From positions 35,848,158-35,912,157 of the forward strand of contig CM025851.1 of NCBI GenBank assembly GCA_003952965.2: a stretch of DNA of 64,000 nucleotides, given 5' to 3'. Source of the DNA: Morella rubra (Eukaryota; Streptophyta; Magnoliopsida; Fagales; Myricaceae). The notes under the pieces are model-generated. The model was given only the letters and a program-made list of their open reading frames with translations. It was not told the DNA's origin and ran no database searches. Numbering within the stretch: the stretch's first letter is position 1; each line of letters begins with the position of its first letter. The position numbers and the translations under genes were made by a program. Of the stretch, positions 23,251 to 36,400 are shown piece after piece.

Positions 23251-25611
23251 TATATATAGTTAGAGGCATCAAGTTTTTGTAGCCATCCTCTTGCTGGTAT
23301 AAATAAAGAATCAATAAACTTATATTGTGGATTTTAGTGACTGGATATATATTAGAACCTGAACACTATTAACTACCCTAAACTACCACTTCTAATATAT
23401 TTCATTGTCCAACTACCAATCTTATACACTTTGCATTTTCTTTTAAAATTGTCCTTAAAATTAAACTAAAATGATGATAATGTCCTTGACTTATGTTGTA
23501 TATGTTAACATATGATCGAGGGTATTGTTGTCAATTCATCAATATCTCGTGGTCATTGTCTTCATTTTAGGAGCAAAAAAATTTTAATTTCTGACTAATT
23601 TGACAGAATGTGCAAAATATCTACCATTAATAATCAGAGAGTGCAAATGTATCAAATTGCCTATAGTTGATGAGTAAAAAGTATATTTATTCTATATATA
23701 TATAAAATTTATTATTTTTGTGAGTAAGAGATTGCGTATCCATGGATTACCATTCTTCCTTATCTATCTCTATTTGCCTCTTGAGGCTATTGTTGTAGAA
23801 AACTTGGCAACAATAGCCTACACCCTCTTTGTCCTCATCTTCTCGTCACCGGATTGACTCTTGTCTAGACGAAATTGCGCGCCCATAACCCTAAGTCCTA
23901 ACCACCAGATTGATACTTCTCCATAACTTCAATTACTATTAGATTAAGAGTCTTCAAGAGGCCCAAAACCTCACATTGTAAGTTTATAACACTTTGATTT
24001 CTAGTGGGTTAAGACCCCTATTTTTGTTTTATTCCCTATTGTACTCATTATTTGCTCTTGTAGTGCACATGTGTACAGTTCAGTGATTAAATTAATTAAC
24101 CAATTACCCCCCCGGATGTCGTGGAATTAACCAATCAAAAATTCGAGTTTTAGAACTTTATTAGGGTTTGCATTTTAAGACCATGGAGAGATCGGTTTAA
24201 AGATGAAGAGGTTGCCATGGAATTGCGATTGTGGTGGACATTGTTCACAAAGATTGAATTTTGTGGTATATATTTATGATTTTGGGTTTGGAGGCCCAAA
24301 TGACCGAGCCAAAACCTATAAATAGCGTTAGTATATTGATATAGTTAGGTTACTATACCGGGACAAAGCTAGGGCCGGATAGACATTTGGGAGGTTAATT
24401 ACAGTTAAATCTAATTTAAGAGGATAAAATGCGAAAAATTCAAAAAAAAAATCTGGCCAGTTTTTTAGGCGCCCAGGGAAAAAAGAATTGATCTTCTGAA
24501 TTGAGGTATGCCGCTAGCTCCTTCCCTAGCTAGTAGATATTAACCAATTTAGTTGGGATTTAAGGGAGAGGCGGTGGTGATCATGTACAGCTATGGCTGA
24601 TCACAATATTCAACGGGATCGATCGACACCCAACTCTACTACCTAGCAAGAGGTAGTAGATTTGGGAGGATAAGTAGATCAGTGGGATATGATTTGAGAG
24701 GCAGCTACGCATGCATTACAGCACCATGGCAGGATTATTCGATTAGTTAATTAATTTGTTTCTGATTTTATGTGGTTTCCATCTTAATGAACTTTATTAA
24801 ATAATTCCCGGGAGGTGTAGCTAGTTTGGTCTTTTTCTTCCTCCCTCCTCTGCAGGGATTGGTGCTGGTGCTACTGTATGGATTGAAATCTTCAACAATT
24901 CTCTATTTAAATTAAATAGTAAAATTCAAAAAAAGATAGAGACAATATTTAGACTTTATTATAAGATTTATATTGTCCGAAATTTTATATAAAAAGATAT
25001 AGATATCATTAATTAAGGGAATCTATTATTGTGTTTATCTCTATCTGAATTCTACTATACGATTTTAGATAAAGAATTACTGAGAATTTTTATCCTGACA
25101 TATATACGCTGTCTAAATTGGTTTCTTAATATAAACAGTACTCAAGTAACGTTTGAATTTAAGTGGGTTGAGATAATGATCCGTACTATCAAAAATTTTT
25201 TTTTTTCTCTGTAAATGGGGGAGGCTTGCCGCTTGTGCATTAGTCGCAGGGGGCCCAAACATCAACCTCCTTGGTTGGCACTTGGCAGTGGGTAGATGCC
25301 ATTCACAAGATTTTCTTGTACTTCCTTTTTTTTTTTTTTTTTTGACTTCTGGCCTGATTGAAGCTGGCATATTAAACAAAACCGCGGATGCAATTAGAAT
25401 GGAAGTTGGGTTTTTAAGCTCTCGATTGGACATATGACACCCCGCCCAAAGAATCATAAATATGCTTATATATTATATATATATATAAAAGGTTGGAGAC
25501 TAGCCAGATGAATTTGTACATCTATGGATTAGGATGGGCAATTCTTTGCCTGAATTCATAGAGAGATAACACGAATAGTACTGGACCTACTGTGTAGTTA
25601 ATGCACGTTGC

Positions 25612-25780
25612 CCATACGAACTCGATTCATAATATTTAATATTATTATATCTATCTTTCTCTAATTGTCCATAAGAACTCGATTAATAACATTTAATATT
25701 ATTATATCTATCTTTCTCTAGTTGTCCATATGAACTCGATTCATAACATTTAATATTATTATATCTATTTCTCTCTGAAT
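25612..25780. repeat. Three tandem 57-bp units
   Basis: Units start at 25612, 25669 and 25726 with CCATA(C/A/T)GAACTCGATT, followed by an identical AATATTATTATATCTAT core. The period is exactly 57 between both pairs, and only a few substitutions separate the units. Confidence 0.92.
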
Positions 25781-28700
25781 TATATCACGCAATTTGGATA
25801 AAAAATTATAAAGATCATGATATTGCTTTATTTATATATGATTTCAGAATGAGCTAGCTAGATTCTCTACCAGTAATAGGTGTCTCTACCATTCCTTCCA
25901 TACGAACGAATTGAGTTTTGACAGACAAATTTGGTAGGTAATTAGGTCAGGTGTTCTCCCAAAAGATTTGGTTGTTCATTAGAGGCCAGATTAATTTCAA
26001 GATCATCAATCACTTTCACCTCCTAATATTACTTAGTATTGGGTCTCAACGTAGCCTCAACGATGGAAGTATTCATGCGAAGGACGTTGTACACGCTGGT
26101 AATTCAAGGGCATTTTTTCTTTTTTCTAATTGGTAGCTCAAACCTTTTGAGCTTAGACAGGGCCCCCGGACACGATTGTTTAATATTATTGTACTTGCTA
26201 GACTATACTGGCAGCTCGATAAATTATAACAACACATGACCAAAAAAGATGGAAAAAAATTTAAGGGATTTTAATGGGAAGAAATCCAAGTGGGAAGATT
26301 AATGAAATCTCGAAGGAACAAAGGGATACGCCAATTAAGTTATTGCAGTTTCAAAAACGAAGAGATTATATGTCATATGATCATGATCATGACCTACTCA
26401 AAAGAGAGATTGTAATCACCTTAATTAATGCATTCAGAAGGTAGCTGGTAGATCAAGTTACTGATAGCAATTAAGTTGGACAACATAATAAGTACTACGT
26501 GTTGGGGCCCTAACGCCATGGCGGCCCAGAACACTCTCCAGCTGGTGTGAAAAATTGCTGTCATGATCGATTTCGTTTAAAATGAGTTCATCAATTAATT
26601 ACTTCGTTCTCAGTTTTTTCTATTTCTTAATTTGTTCCTTTATTTTTTCTGATTAATTTCCATGTTTCTTCCATGGATCTAATATAACTTCTAGGCCTTT
26701 TAAGGGTAATTGTTATAATCTTCAAACCAATATTACAAGAACACAATTGCCCCGAGAAGTTATACTGGTTAATTAATGAAAGACCTCAAGTTCTAATACA
26801 ACGTGTATATATATATATATATATAATATGGAACCAATTTCACTGTTCTAGGATAGCGGATCGATGCAAGTAGTAGTACGTATAAGCTTGATCAGGAATC
26901 TGGCCTACTGCATAAAAGCATTAGAGGCTGATGCATAATGCAACTAATTAACTTACTCCCCGAAAGGGAAAGCCGTGGCCCGTAGGTCTATCTGCAGATA
27001 CGTACATTTCCCTTCCTACCTATATTTAAGGAGACCAAATATATATACCACTCACTTCAATTAAGAGGATACAGTACTTATACCTGACTCTAATTAATAC
27101 ACTAATTAGAGCACCTTCTTCACATCCCAAGGGATATTACAGAAATAATAGGATAGTCATCATCAATATGATCTTTATAAACATCCGACTTTCAACTCAT
27201 ACCAATCAAGACTACATTTTGCTTCAGCCGTACGTGGTAGAACTCTCTAGCATGAGTTTTCTATATTAGATCCTAGCTATACTAGCTAGCTCTAGTACTT
27301 TAATCCCCAGCATGTATATGTTCTCGATCGGTCTTTAATTTGCATCATGACAGCCTTGATCTAGTTTTATACCCTATATATATATAATTGAATGTCACAG
27401 CTAGCTAATTATTAAACTATTTCCTCATCGTACTTGAAAGTGCAGTATAGTACTAGTCCTTGTACACATGATCTATATATTATATCTATTGGCTTTAATA
27501 ATTTGAAAGTAGGACGGGCCATATATATATGTTGACTCTTGTGCAGCCTAAAAGCTATAGATTGACATGGAATTATCCTAAAATATTAGGAGCTTTAAGC
27601 AATACACATTTGCAGCTTTAACCAGAAAGATGCCACTACAAAGATCATCGAATATCTGATCACTGGAAAATGCTATATCTATATACTCGAAATATTACTG
27701 CTCCATGTGGATATAATACTATGTCCCTCATGGAAAGATAGATTAACATATTAAGGAAAATCTCTAATTGGGTCATTAATGATATTAAATATATGTAATT
27801 ATTCGAAAGATCAATTGGAGAATCCAATGATATATATTAAGGTAAACTCAATAACACTATGAAGATGTGGGACACCTCATTATATTAGTGGGCAATTCCA
27901 TGCCAGCTGGAATCAGGGGGGAGAAATAAAAATGTTTCAAACGCTTTTTCTTTCCCATTATAATTAATACTTGATGGCCATATATATTAATCTTTTATGC
28001 ATGTGACATGTCTCCTTACACAGATCCACATACGTACCTAGCTAGAATGGTGTGCAAAAAGAACAAACAGCCCAAAGTCCTTTTAATAGAGCATAGCTTA
28101 TTCGCCTGTGTGTATATATGTATGCAACAATGATATTGTATAATAGACCAAGATCCTATAGAATTCTTAGGGTATTCTAGTATCAGGCTGATTTTTTTAA
28201 ATCTTAACCTTTATTTTTCAATTGGCCATATAAGTACTAATTATCACTTTCCAATTTAGATTTTAATAGGCCAAAGATGGAAATTCTAATATAACATATA
28301 TTTCAAAGATAAGTTCTTTTTTTTTTTTCGGTAATGAGAGAAATCCTAATTTGTGCAAGACCAACTAGAATAAGACCAAGCTAACAGGCAAACCTCGGGC
28401 ACTTGGAATTGTTCACCACCCCAAGCACTAGGTATGATCTCATGAGAGATTTTTTTAGATTCCAGCCATTGTTTTCAAATTCAAAAGAGCTGGAATTTTG
28501 ATGAATCAAAGTTCAGGAGATCATCATCATAATTGGGGTTGTATTTACCTTTCTAACAAGTTTTCATACTGCTTTATTTATACTAGCAATCATAAAAAAA
28601 CTACAAAATGATATTTTTGCATCAATATATATTAACATAGGAGGCAGCTTATAATCGTATCAGCTTACATGATCTGTATGTAACCTACCCAAAAAAACGT

Positions 28701-30304
28701 AGACAAAGTGAGACGGATTACTTACCAGATCGTTAGGTTTTCCTCCATCAACTTCAAGCTATAATTCTCATTCAAACAATAAATACACTGCTTCAGCTAT
28801 AAGGAAACATCAAATGACTTGATCCAAGAGGAACAGTTGAATACTTCAAGCCAGTACAATAAGTCTTCAACACATGGTGGCACTTCAGGAACTGGAGTTT
28901 TATTGTTCTAGGAACCTGAAATGCGTCAGAATCTGGTAATTATATAAATGACTAACTATATACAGTACAATCTTGTTATTCAGTGTCAAAAATATTGAAC
29001 TATGAAGCTTCAAATCATGGCGGTGCTTCAAGAATTGGAAATTCACTGTTTAAGAACTTGAAATGAATCAGAATTTGGAAATCAGTGCATTAAGGTCAAA
29101 TCGAGCGATTTATGTTTGTATCTAGGAGATGCATGATTTTGTCAACATTTTACTTGTCAAACTTGATGTGCGCATGGTGCATATATGCATATAATTTTGG
29201 AAATGACTTCATAATTTTTGTCACACATGATCTCCATACTAAAATGTCAACAAGGTCACGTCTGTCAGATGACTGATCAGAGGCATCTCTGATACTGCTA
29301 CTGTAACCAACCAATATGGGGTAATTTATATAAAATAGGACTCATATATAGCACTATCTAATGCAGGCAAGGTACGTATTCTGATTTATGTTGAAAGGCT
29401 AATTGCATAGTACAGCATTATACCAAGAAAAGGACAGCCATATCTGAGGCTGAGTTAGAAAAACAAATAGAAAAAAGAAGGAAAATGCTCAAAGAAAATA
29501 AAAAAATAAGAGCTCAGACAACAAAGTGAACAGGCATTTGGCTTATCCTAGCGGCCTGATTTCTTCAACTACAAAGTTTCTTGATATCATGCAGAGGAAA
29601 TACATATGCACCTTAAATAAATGTGGGTGTGTGTTTGTTCGATCGTTTTCTTCTTCAACAGACAGATATTTTGCAATCTGATGTTGTATCCATTCATGGC
29701 GGGCATAAAATCGAGCAGAACTCTAAAGGAGCTAGGACACTAGGAAAAGCAAATGTGTAAACGAGAATTATTAAATCCGGGATTGCATAGGTGTGTGAGA
29801 GAGAGAGAGAGTACAGAGCGAGCGAAAGAGAGAGCTTCCCACTATCATTATTGCATCTACTATTGTCACCGATGTTAAGGTAAAGTTCGAAATTACAATT
29901 ATAATGTCAATTAATAAAGTAAGAACTATATAGATTAGGGTTTAAAGCCCTTGGCCTAGGGTTTATAATGACGGGAATGAGATGCCTTAAATCTGATGAT
30001 GAATACACTGTAGCCAATAAGTTATCTCATTGATCTTCCATGTTACGAATTTTCCTTCGTCAACGACTCTTGAACTGGAAAATTCAATGAATTAAACATA
30101 TTAAGGTTCAAGACCTGCTGGCTATTGACTCCTCAAGTGTTTAATTATATCGCATGTCTCTATGCCATGAAGTCGGAATTTGTGCAGGGGTTTCTTTCTA
30201 TTTTTCGTCTTTTTATTTTATCAAATCCATTTTGCAAACATAGAACTTACATTTCCTAAAAGAGGGAAAATTACCATCTGCTGTGACAGGCAAGGGAACG
30301 CAGA

Positions 30305-30856
30305 TTACTGCATAGGAAAGTTGGAGTTATCACTGTTGGCCTTGATTGGATTTCTCTTCTTCTTTTTCTTCTTGTAAGGAATTCCCCGAGCCTTGGCTTG
30401 GGAGTCCCTCACCTCGCGCAAGTAAACTCGGATAGCACCACTTGCGAATGGGTTTGTCTCAGGCAAGCCACCATTCTCTTCATAAGCAGCTCTAAGCCGG
30501 CCGATGAGGGCGTCTAGGCTGCCCCATGCTTGTCTCAGTGGACAAATGCAAGGGCCTGGAGGTTCAGGCTGCCCAAAAAAGACACAACCTTGCAAGTGCA
30601 CCTTGGTTTTTCCAAACTGATCCAGGTACCGCAGGAAATCGAGCACATGATTGGAGTTGCACTGTGAAAGTGCCACCGGTGGCCTTTGGTTCCTCAAGTA
30701 CTGACCAAAAGTGTTCCAGTCCCGCCTCTTCTGCGATTCATAGCGACTTAGAGGAGGTGGCTGCTGCTTCTGATCGCCGCCACCACTACCACCAGCAGAA
30801 GCAGAAGACGATCTCGATGATCCTTCTGCTACATCCTTCCCTTTGTTGCTTGACAT
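30305..30856 (-). CDS. ALOG-domain (LSH/G1-type) nuclear regulator
   Basis: The intact 183-residue single-exon frame carries an ALOG domain at about 37-162, opening [20 protein letters not shown] and continuing [18 protein letters not shown]. It includes the zinc-ribbon-like insert with H87, C91, C103 and C105, then [20 protein letters not shown] and [21 protein letters not shown] run of lysines (162-167) followed by RNP is a nuclear localisation signal. ALOG proteins are plant DNA-binding or co-regulatory factors acting at organ boundaries and in meristem and inflorescence development. The N-terminus is low-complexity ([15 protein letters not shown]). [11 protein letters not shown] at the start and the RNP tail recall the LSH7/LSH8 subgroup from memory, which is tentative. 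Single-exon structure is usual for the family. The gene lies between gene-poor stretches of about 9 and 11 kb. Confidence 0.94.
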   Translation of the reverse strand: MSSNKGKDVAEGSSRSSSASAGGSGGGDQKQQPPPLSRYESQKRRDWNTFGQYLRNQRPPVALSQCNSNHVLDFLRYLDQFGKTKVHLQGCVFFGQPEPPGPCICPLRQAWGSLDALIGRLRAAYEENGGLPETNPFASGAIRVYLREVRDSQAKARGIPYKKKKKKRNPIKANSDNSNFPMQ

Positions 30857-33776
30857 CAGGGCAGAAGAATAGTTAATCTAAATAGTCTTTTTCGAGCAGG
30901 AAAGGGAAGAAATACATGGAAGAAGAGAACAAAATTCCCGGGGGTGAAAAAAATTGGAAATCACATCATGGGGCTACCGAGGAGACATGGTATGGGTCCG
31001 ATTAAAGTGCTTTAGCTCCTCTTTTTCTTCCTTGTTACATTATTTTCTTGCTTTAGCGGTACTATATTATAGGCTTAAGGACTGATGTCCTTATTTACTG
31101 CGTATATATATTTATTATAATATGCCTCCATCACCCAAGCAATCATAATCGATTACATTAGCGTAGTTATACTTTGCTCTAAAACATATCGTGGGTAGTG
31201 ACTGGTAACCAGCGCTAGATAACCCGAGTTAAGGTGGGGTAGGGGGCGCCAAGGAGTTACCAATTTGGGAAGCAAAAACGGACGGCATAGATTCTTTTCT
31301 TATACAATCTCTACAGTAATGATCATGTAGGGTTTTTTTTTTTTTTACTTTATGTTCTTAATTAATAGAGCAGAGTTCTAGGGATTAGAAAAATAAGCAG
31401 TCATTTTACCTACACGAGAAAGGGGTTTAAGGAATGGTAAATGACCATGATGTCCTCCATTACAAAAGAGTTGAGCTCACTTATCACATTAGGAAGAGAG
31501 GAGGCCGGAGAAGGTTCTGATATTGCTTGAGCTAAGAAATCTAATTTGTATTTTAACAAAAAAGTTTTTTTTTTTTCTTATCTTTGGACTAAAAAAAAGA
31601 AAAAGAAAAAAGAATATTTGAACAAGGAAGAATGTCTTCAAACATTGGCAATAGTGATCTTTAGTGAACTATAAGGAGTCTGCAGCTAGCTTCTGTATAA
31701 ATTTTATTTCTGACTAAAAATTATATTGTAAACTTTTGTGTTTGAAGCTTTAGTACTTTAGGTGACATCTTGCTGGTCGCTTTCCACCAGATATACATGC
31801 GGATGTGTAAGCTGGCCCTGACCAAATTAATTAATTTACGCTTTTCCATTATCTTATCATTAATGCGTTGTAAAATAGGATCATCCATAGCTTTCCTAAT
31901 TGGTAATTACATGAACCGAGTCCATATGAAAAGATCAGCTAGCATAGACGTAGGAGATCAAACAATGAGCCTTTTCTTCTGCTTGCTTTTATTTTTTGGT
32001 TTCCCTTATGCTGTTTAATTAATAATAATAATAATCCTAGTCATTTCCTACAGCATTCTACTAATTTTAAAGAAAAAAGAACAAATTAACAGCAATAGTA
32101 TACTGCTGATAAGTGAAGGTCATTAAACTCAAAAAATTATGGCCTATTCGCACAGAAACACGACATGTCGAAGACCCTTTATACTGCAGCTAGCCGTTAC
32201 CTCGTGAGTAGCGATCCTTCAAAGCTTTGGATTTGATTTCTGAAACAAAAACAACTGTACTCTAGGTGCGTCTACTTCTCAGTCTTTAGGACAACCTCTT
32301 GACTTGAGCAACGCCTCAACATATATGGAGATCTTCGATCGATACATTAAAAATATTTTTGCAGAAACATCACTTTACCTAGATCGAACCAATTTCATTT
32401 TTAGGTTCTAAACTACATGTTCTTCAGATTGAGTTCTTGAAGTTCATTAATATGTGCTTTAATTCAAATGAGATCTGATCGTCAAGATTGTGTCATGTTA
32501 TCTATTATTCTTCCGCTTCAACATTGTAAGATAGCAAGGTTTGGTAATTTGAAGGCTAAATCTAACAAACGGAAAAATTTATGCCTCAAAGTAACATTAG
32601 TGTCATAATTTCAGGAGGGAAGCTAATTGTTCCCCTCCTCTATTGCTTCAAAGACTCAATCGTAACTCCTAATAGGTTGAGCAATACGATTTTGACTCAT
32701 AAATAGGTGGAAAGTTAGGCCCATAGATGATTCCAGAAGAGCAGGTTGACCCTCGAAGATTTTCCCAATATTATATTGAAGAACAATAAGGTTACAGCTT
32801 CAAAAAAATTTAACCCTTTGGATGGCCTAATATACCATTAATTCATACGAACAGCGCCAAGAAGATCTCCGACACGTGCAACGCTATTGGCAGGAGGTGA
32901 GAATTTGTTGGTGACCGACCCCTATCTGTAGTATTATCTCAGTTTGAAAGCCACTGCCACCACTGGCACCGTCTCATGCACTGCTAATAATGCTTAGTGA
33001 TACTAAATATTCCCTATAAAGGTATTGGATGCTAGCTAGTGACGTTTTTGTTGTTGCCCTTCTGGTTTCCTTTATCCTTCCTGGCTTTTGGACTTTTTGC
33101 CAAAACCTGCACAATGCCATGGGATCTCGGATACATGCTCTTGCACTCTGTTTCCTAAAATTACAGAAATATACCAATTTCCTTTCGGTTGCATGCATGC
33201 AGTTTTGAGCTTCCGTATTCTCCAAAATTAAGCTACATACCAGATTGACAATGGCCCAACAGATCAAACTTCTTGCTGGGACCTGAGGTAGGAAGTAGCT
33301 TTCAGATATTAGGAAGACTCCGAGGAGCATCGAAGACGTGAAATTTGTCGTATTTATATATAGAAAAGAAAACAATGATCGATATGATGCTATACACAGT
33401 ATAACGTGCCTCAAATAATTATCAGAATTAGGTTAAGAGCTTGAGTAGAGTAGTAACTGGTAAGGGATGATTTACCTATTGATCTATCACTGTCCTATTG
33501 TGTTGTCAATTTCAGTACCTGATATGGTGAAGTACTGAAAATGGTGAGAGTGATATATATATTAGATATATAGTACTAGTTCTGATTTTTTTTAGAAGTA
33601 ACATTAAGTGTATAATATATATAGGGTCACCATGACGATGTTGATTTTGTTTCGGAAAGAAAAAATTTGACATGCATTGACATAAACAAATACATGAAGG
33701 GCTAGAGAGCCCATCAATTACCCCAGTAGGGTGATCAAATAGACTACCAATAAAATGTTAAGAACCTAAAAAAACA

Positions 33777-33900
33777 TGTTTGGGAACCGGTTTCGGTTTC
33801 AGTTTCTGGGTTTGAAACCGGTTTACGACCCCCTGTTTTAGGATCCATGTTTGGTTACTGTTAGAACCATAGACCAGTTTTAGAATCAGGTTTCTAAACA
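33777..33900. mobile_element. 124-bp MITE-like element
   Basis: The left end TGTTTGGGAACCGGTTTC and the reverse complement of the right end, TGTTTAGAAACCTGATTC, match at 14 of 18 positions around a short centre. The termini suggest a hAT-type MITE, but no convincing target-site duplication was seen. Confidence 0.5.
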
Positions 33901-34459
33901 CAATTTTTGAGATTATTAAATATAACAAATAGATCTAAAATGGGAAAAAAAAAAAAAGATGTGAAAAACTTAGCGCCAACATATGCTAAAGTTGATGATT
34001 GATGCGGCAGACCCACCACCGTCATGTGGTTGTGGAAAGGTGGATGCCAAGTGGATCCACTCGTGTGTGCGTCACCATAACATAGTGGGGTCATAGATCC
34101 GCTGTGGACCGATGTCGTGTTAGGTTTGATCCGTGGTGTACTCAACCCACGCATTCATAGATTTTTTACATACATCCCAACGCAATGCAACATCGCAAAA
34201 ATTATAGACACATACCTCAATGTTCTCTGTTTTTAGTGCAAGTGCAATCTTAATTTGATTGTTAGCCATCAAAGTATTCAATCATTGATTGCAATGTAGG
34301 GCAAATCTTGGGAGACTGAATCAATGACAGAGGGAGATGTTAGTGCAAGTAAAAGAACACTTGGAATGTTCCAATTTCACGGGAAACATGCAGGGGAAGA
34401 CAAGAGACATCAATTACGGGATCAAGATTTTATTATGGGTTATATCGTCATAGCAGCTT

Positions 34460-34860
34460 GAATATTGAGGGCAAAATTGACAAGTGAACCATATATTTTG
34501 CACGTGCTAGATATTTTTGTTCATTTTGACTGCAAAATTAACTGGGGGTGTAAATCGACGGGACTTAGAAGTTGATGGATGCAAAGTCTAAAAAATAAAA
34601 GGAGTGTAAAGTGTTAGACCCCTCAAACTTAGTGGGTACAAAATATAATTAAAGGTTTTTGAATATCAGGGACAAAATGGACAGGCCAACCACGTGTTCT
34701 ACATGTGTTGGACATTTCTGTTCATTTTGACAACAAAATTAACAGGGAGTTGCAAATCAATGGGACCAAAAAATTGAGAGATGAAATGTCTCAAAAATAA
34801 AAGAAAGGGTGCAAAGTGTCAGAACCCCCCAAACTTAGTAGGAAGTGTAATTAACCCTTT
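34460..34860. repeat. Two diverged tandem units of about 200 bp
   Basis: Units begin at about 34460 (GAATATTGAGGGCAAAAT) and 34661 (GAATATCAGGGACAAAAT). They continue in parallel through TTCATTTTGAC, AAAATTAAC and CCAAACTTAGT. Divergence by substitution is substantial. Confidence 0.75.
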
Positions 34861-36152
34861 AAGTTTAGGGTACCAACATCGATTCCCACACAATATCACC
34901 TGAAGGATACAGGTGATGTGAGAACTACAGAAAAGTTTGGGTTGCGTCAGATGTTTATGATACGATGAAAGATTGAGGGAATGATGTGAATGGTGATCGA
35001 GTGAAATTTTCTTGGTCTAATCGATAAACAATGGGCAGCCTTCAAATCCTAGGTGGAGAAAACCTACGAGACAAGAGAGGGAGAGAGAGGGGAGCTTCCC
35101 TATGGGTTCAGCCTCCGATGCCCATGTGGTGGAGCAAATATGTAACATATCGAGATAAATTTCAAGAAAGATTATGAGTCCCCTCTTTTACATACCGAGG
35201 GGGTTTATATGGGTGGATAGAGCAGATGTCGTGTTTTTTCTCACTGTCCTCCTCTTTCCTAGCCTTTAGGCCTTATTTGGGTGTGTTGGGCCTAACTTGT
35301 CAGGTGGGCTGAAAATTTCATACCACTCAAATAATTTATTTGAAAATGTAGGTGCTCAGGCCTGAGAATGTCATTTTGCTTTCCCATAATCAACAGGTGT
35401 CCCCAAATCAAGAAAAAAATCCATCAAAATCCCTTTGGATTGATGGAAGTTCTACCATGAAGCCCTTGTGAAGTATGTTACTATGTACGTTGAAGAATAT
35501 AATTTCAGTTCCATATACTTTCGTTATCATAGAGAAAGTTGGGAAACGAGAATTAAATTTTGAAACAGAAGTGCCTAATATTTGAAATGACAGCAGATAA
35601 AGAGGATATTTCAAAACTCGAAAGCCGCGTCGAATCAGGAGCAGGTAAGGTCAATAGACTCCTATATATGACTATAATAGAAAGAGTTATAATTGAAAAT
35701 AGTAGGGCTGCTAGAGTACTCAAAGTGTTCTAGAGGTCAACCAGAAAACCATGCCAATTACTTTCCAATATATATGTTACTGGAAAAAGATCACCAAGCA
35801 TTTTCCTCTACCAGTGCGATGATCATCCGGTTGTCTAGGACTTTTATATATTTTAGGAAAACTCTTAAAAATTAGTTTAAAGAGAAACGGAGCCCAAAAC
35901 ATATAAATTTCACATTAACGTTCGTACTATCAATGTGAGACAGATTTCAAATTCTTCAAATGATCCATAACAGTGACCGTGCTTCTTTTAACCATATATA
36001 TGCTCCAAAACCTGAAGGACTGAATGCGATGTAGATTTGTAAGTGTTAATTAGCTTTCCACTTCAAAGACGGGAAAAGGAAGCTTTAATAATAAAACATC
36101 ATGCTAAGGTAATTTTTACATTTTAATCATGATACAAACTCTTCTTTTGAGA

Positions 36153-36400
36153 ACTCCATGAGATTAGTATAGGTAGTCAAGATCTAGAACTTAAAAGTGT
36201 GATTATTGAGGTCCAAGGTTCGAATCTTTCTAAGTATAAATAATTTTTTGGGACTGACTTTTATATTAAAATCAGACTTCCTGGACTTGTGTGATTTGAG
36301 AGGCTAACCTAACCTAAAATTTATCAACCTATTAGGTGAATTCCACTCTGACAGACCTATCGAATTAGGTTTCTCCTTGTTACAAAAAAAAAAAAAAAAA
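36153..36400 (+). mobile_element. tRNA-derived SINE with poly(A) tail
   Basis: The head carries a polymerase III B box, GGTTCGAATC (36217-36226). A weak A-box-like AGGTAGTCAAGA lies about 45 bases upstream. The body ends in an uninterrupted A tract of about 20 bases. Flanking direct repeats AAACTCTTCTTTTGAGA (36136-36152) and AAACTTTTCTTGAGA (36401-36415) look like an imperfect target-site duplication. This is a non-autonomous retrotransposon that would rely on LINE machinery. Confidence 0.75.

Larger units (their letters stand above)
21401..30304. other. Gene-poor 8.9 kb between the CLE and ALOG genes
   Basis: No gene is supported. Recognisable pieces are an AT-rich dispersed repeat at about 22990-23250, a related inverted-end stretch at about 23350-23690, and a 57-bp triplicate at 25612-25780. 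Small AT microsatellites lie near 25470, 26805 and 27530, and GA runs near 29800. The part next to 30304 is the ALOG gene's 3' flank. Confidence 0.45.

Noticed and set aside
32974..33414. 146-residue minus-strand open frame
   Set aside because: Composition and lack of domains, signal peptide or promoter features fit a chance frame in AT-rich DNA.
36210..36230. tRNA gene suggested by GGTTCGAATC
   Set aside because: No acceptor stem or anticodon arm can be drawn; the poly(A) tail and flanking repeats make it a SINE.
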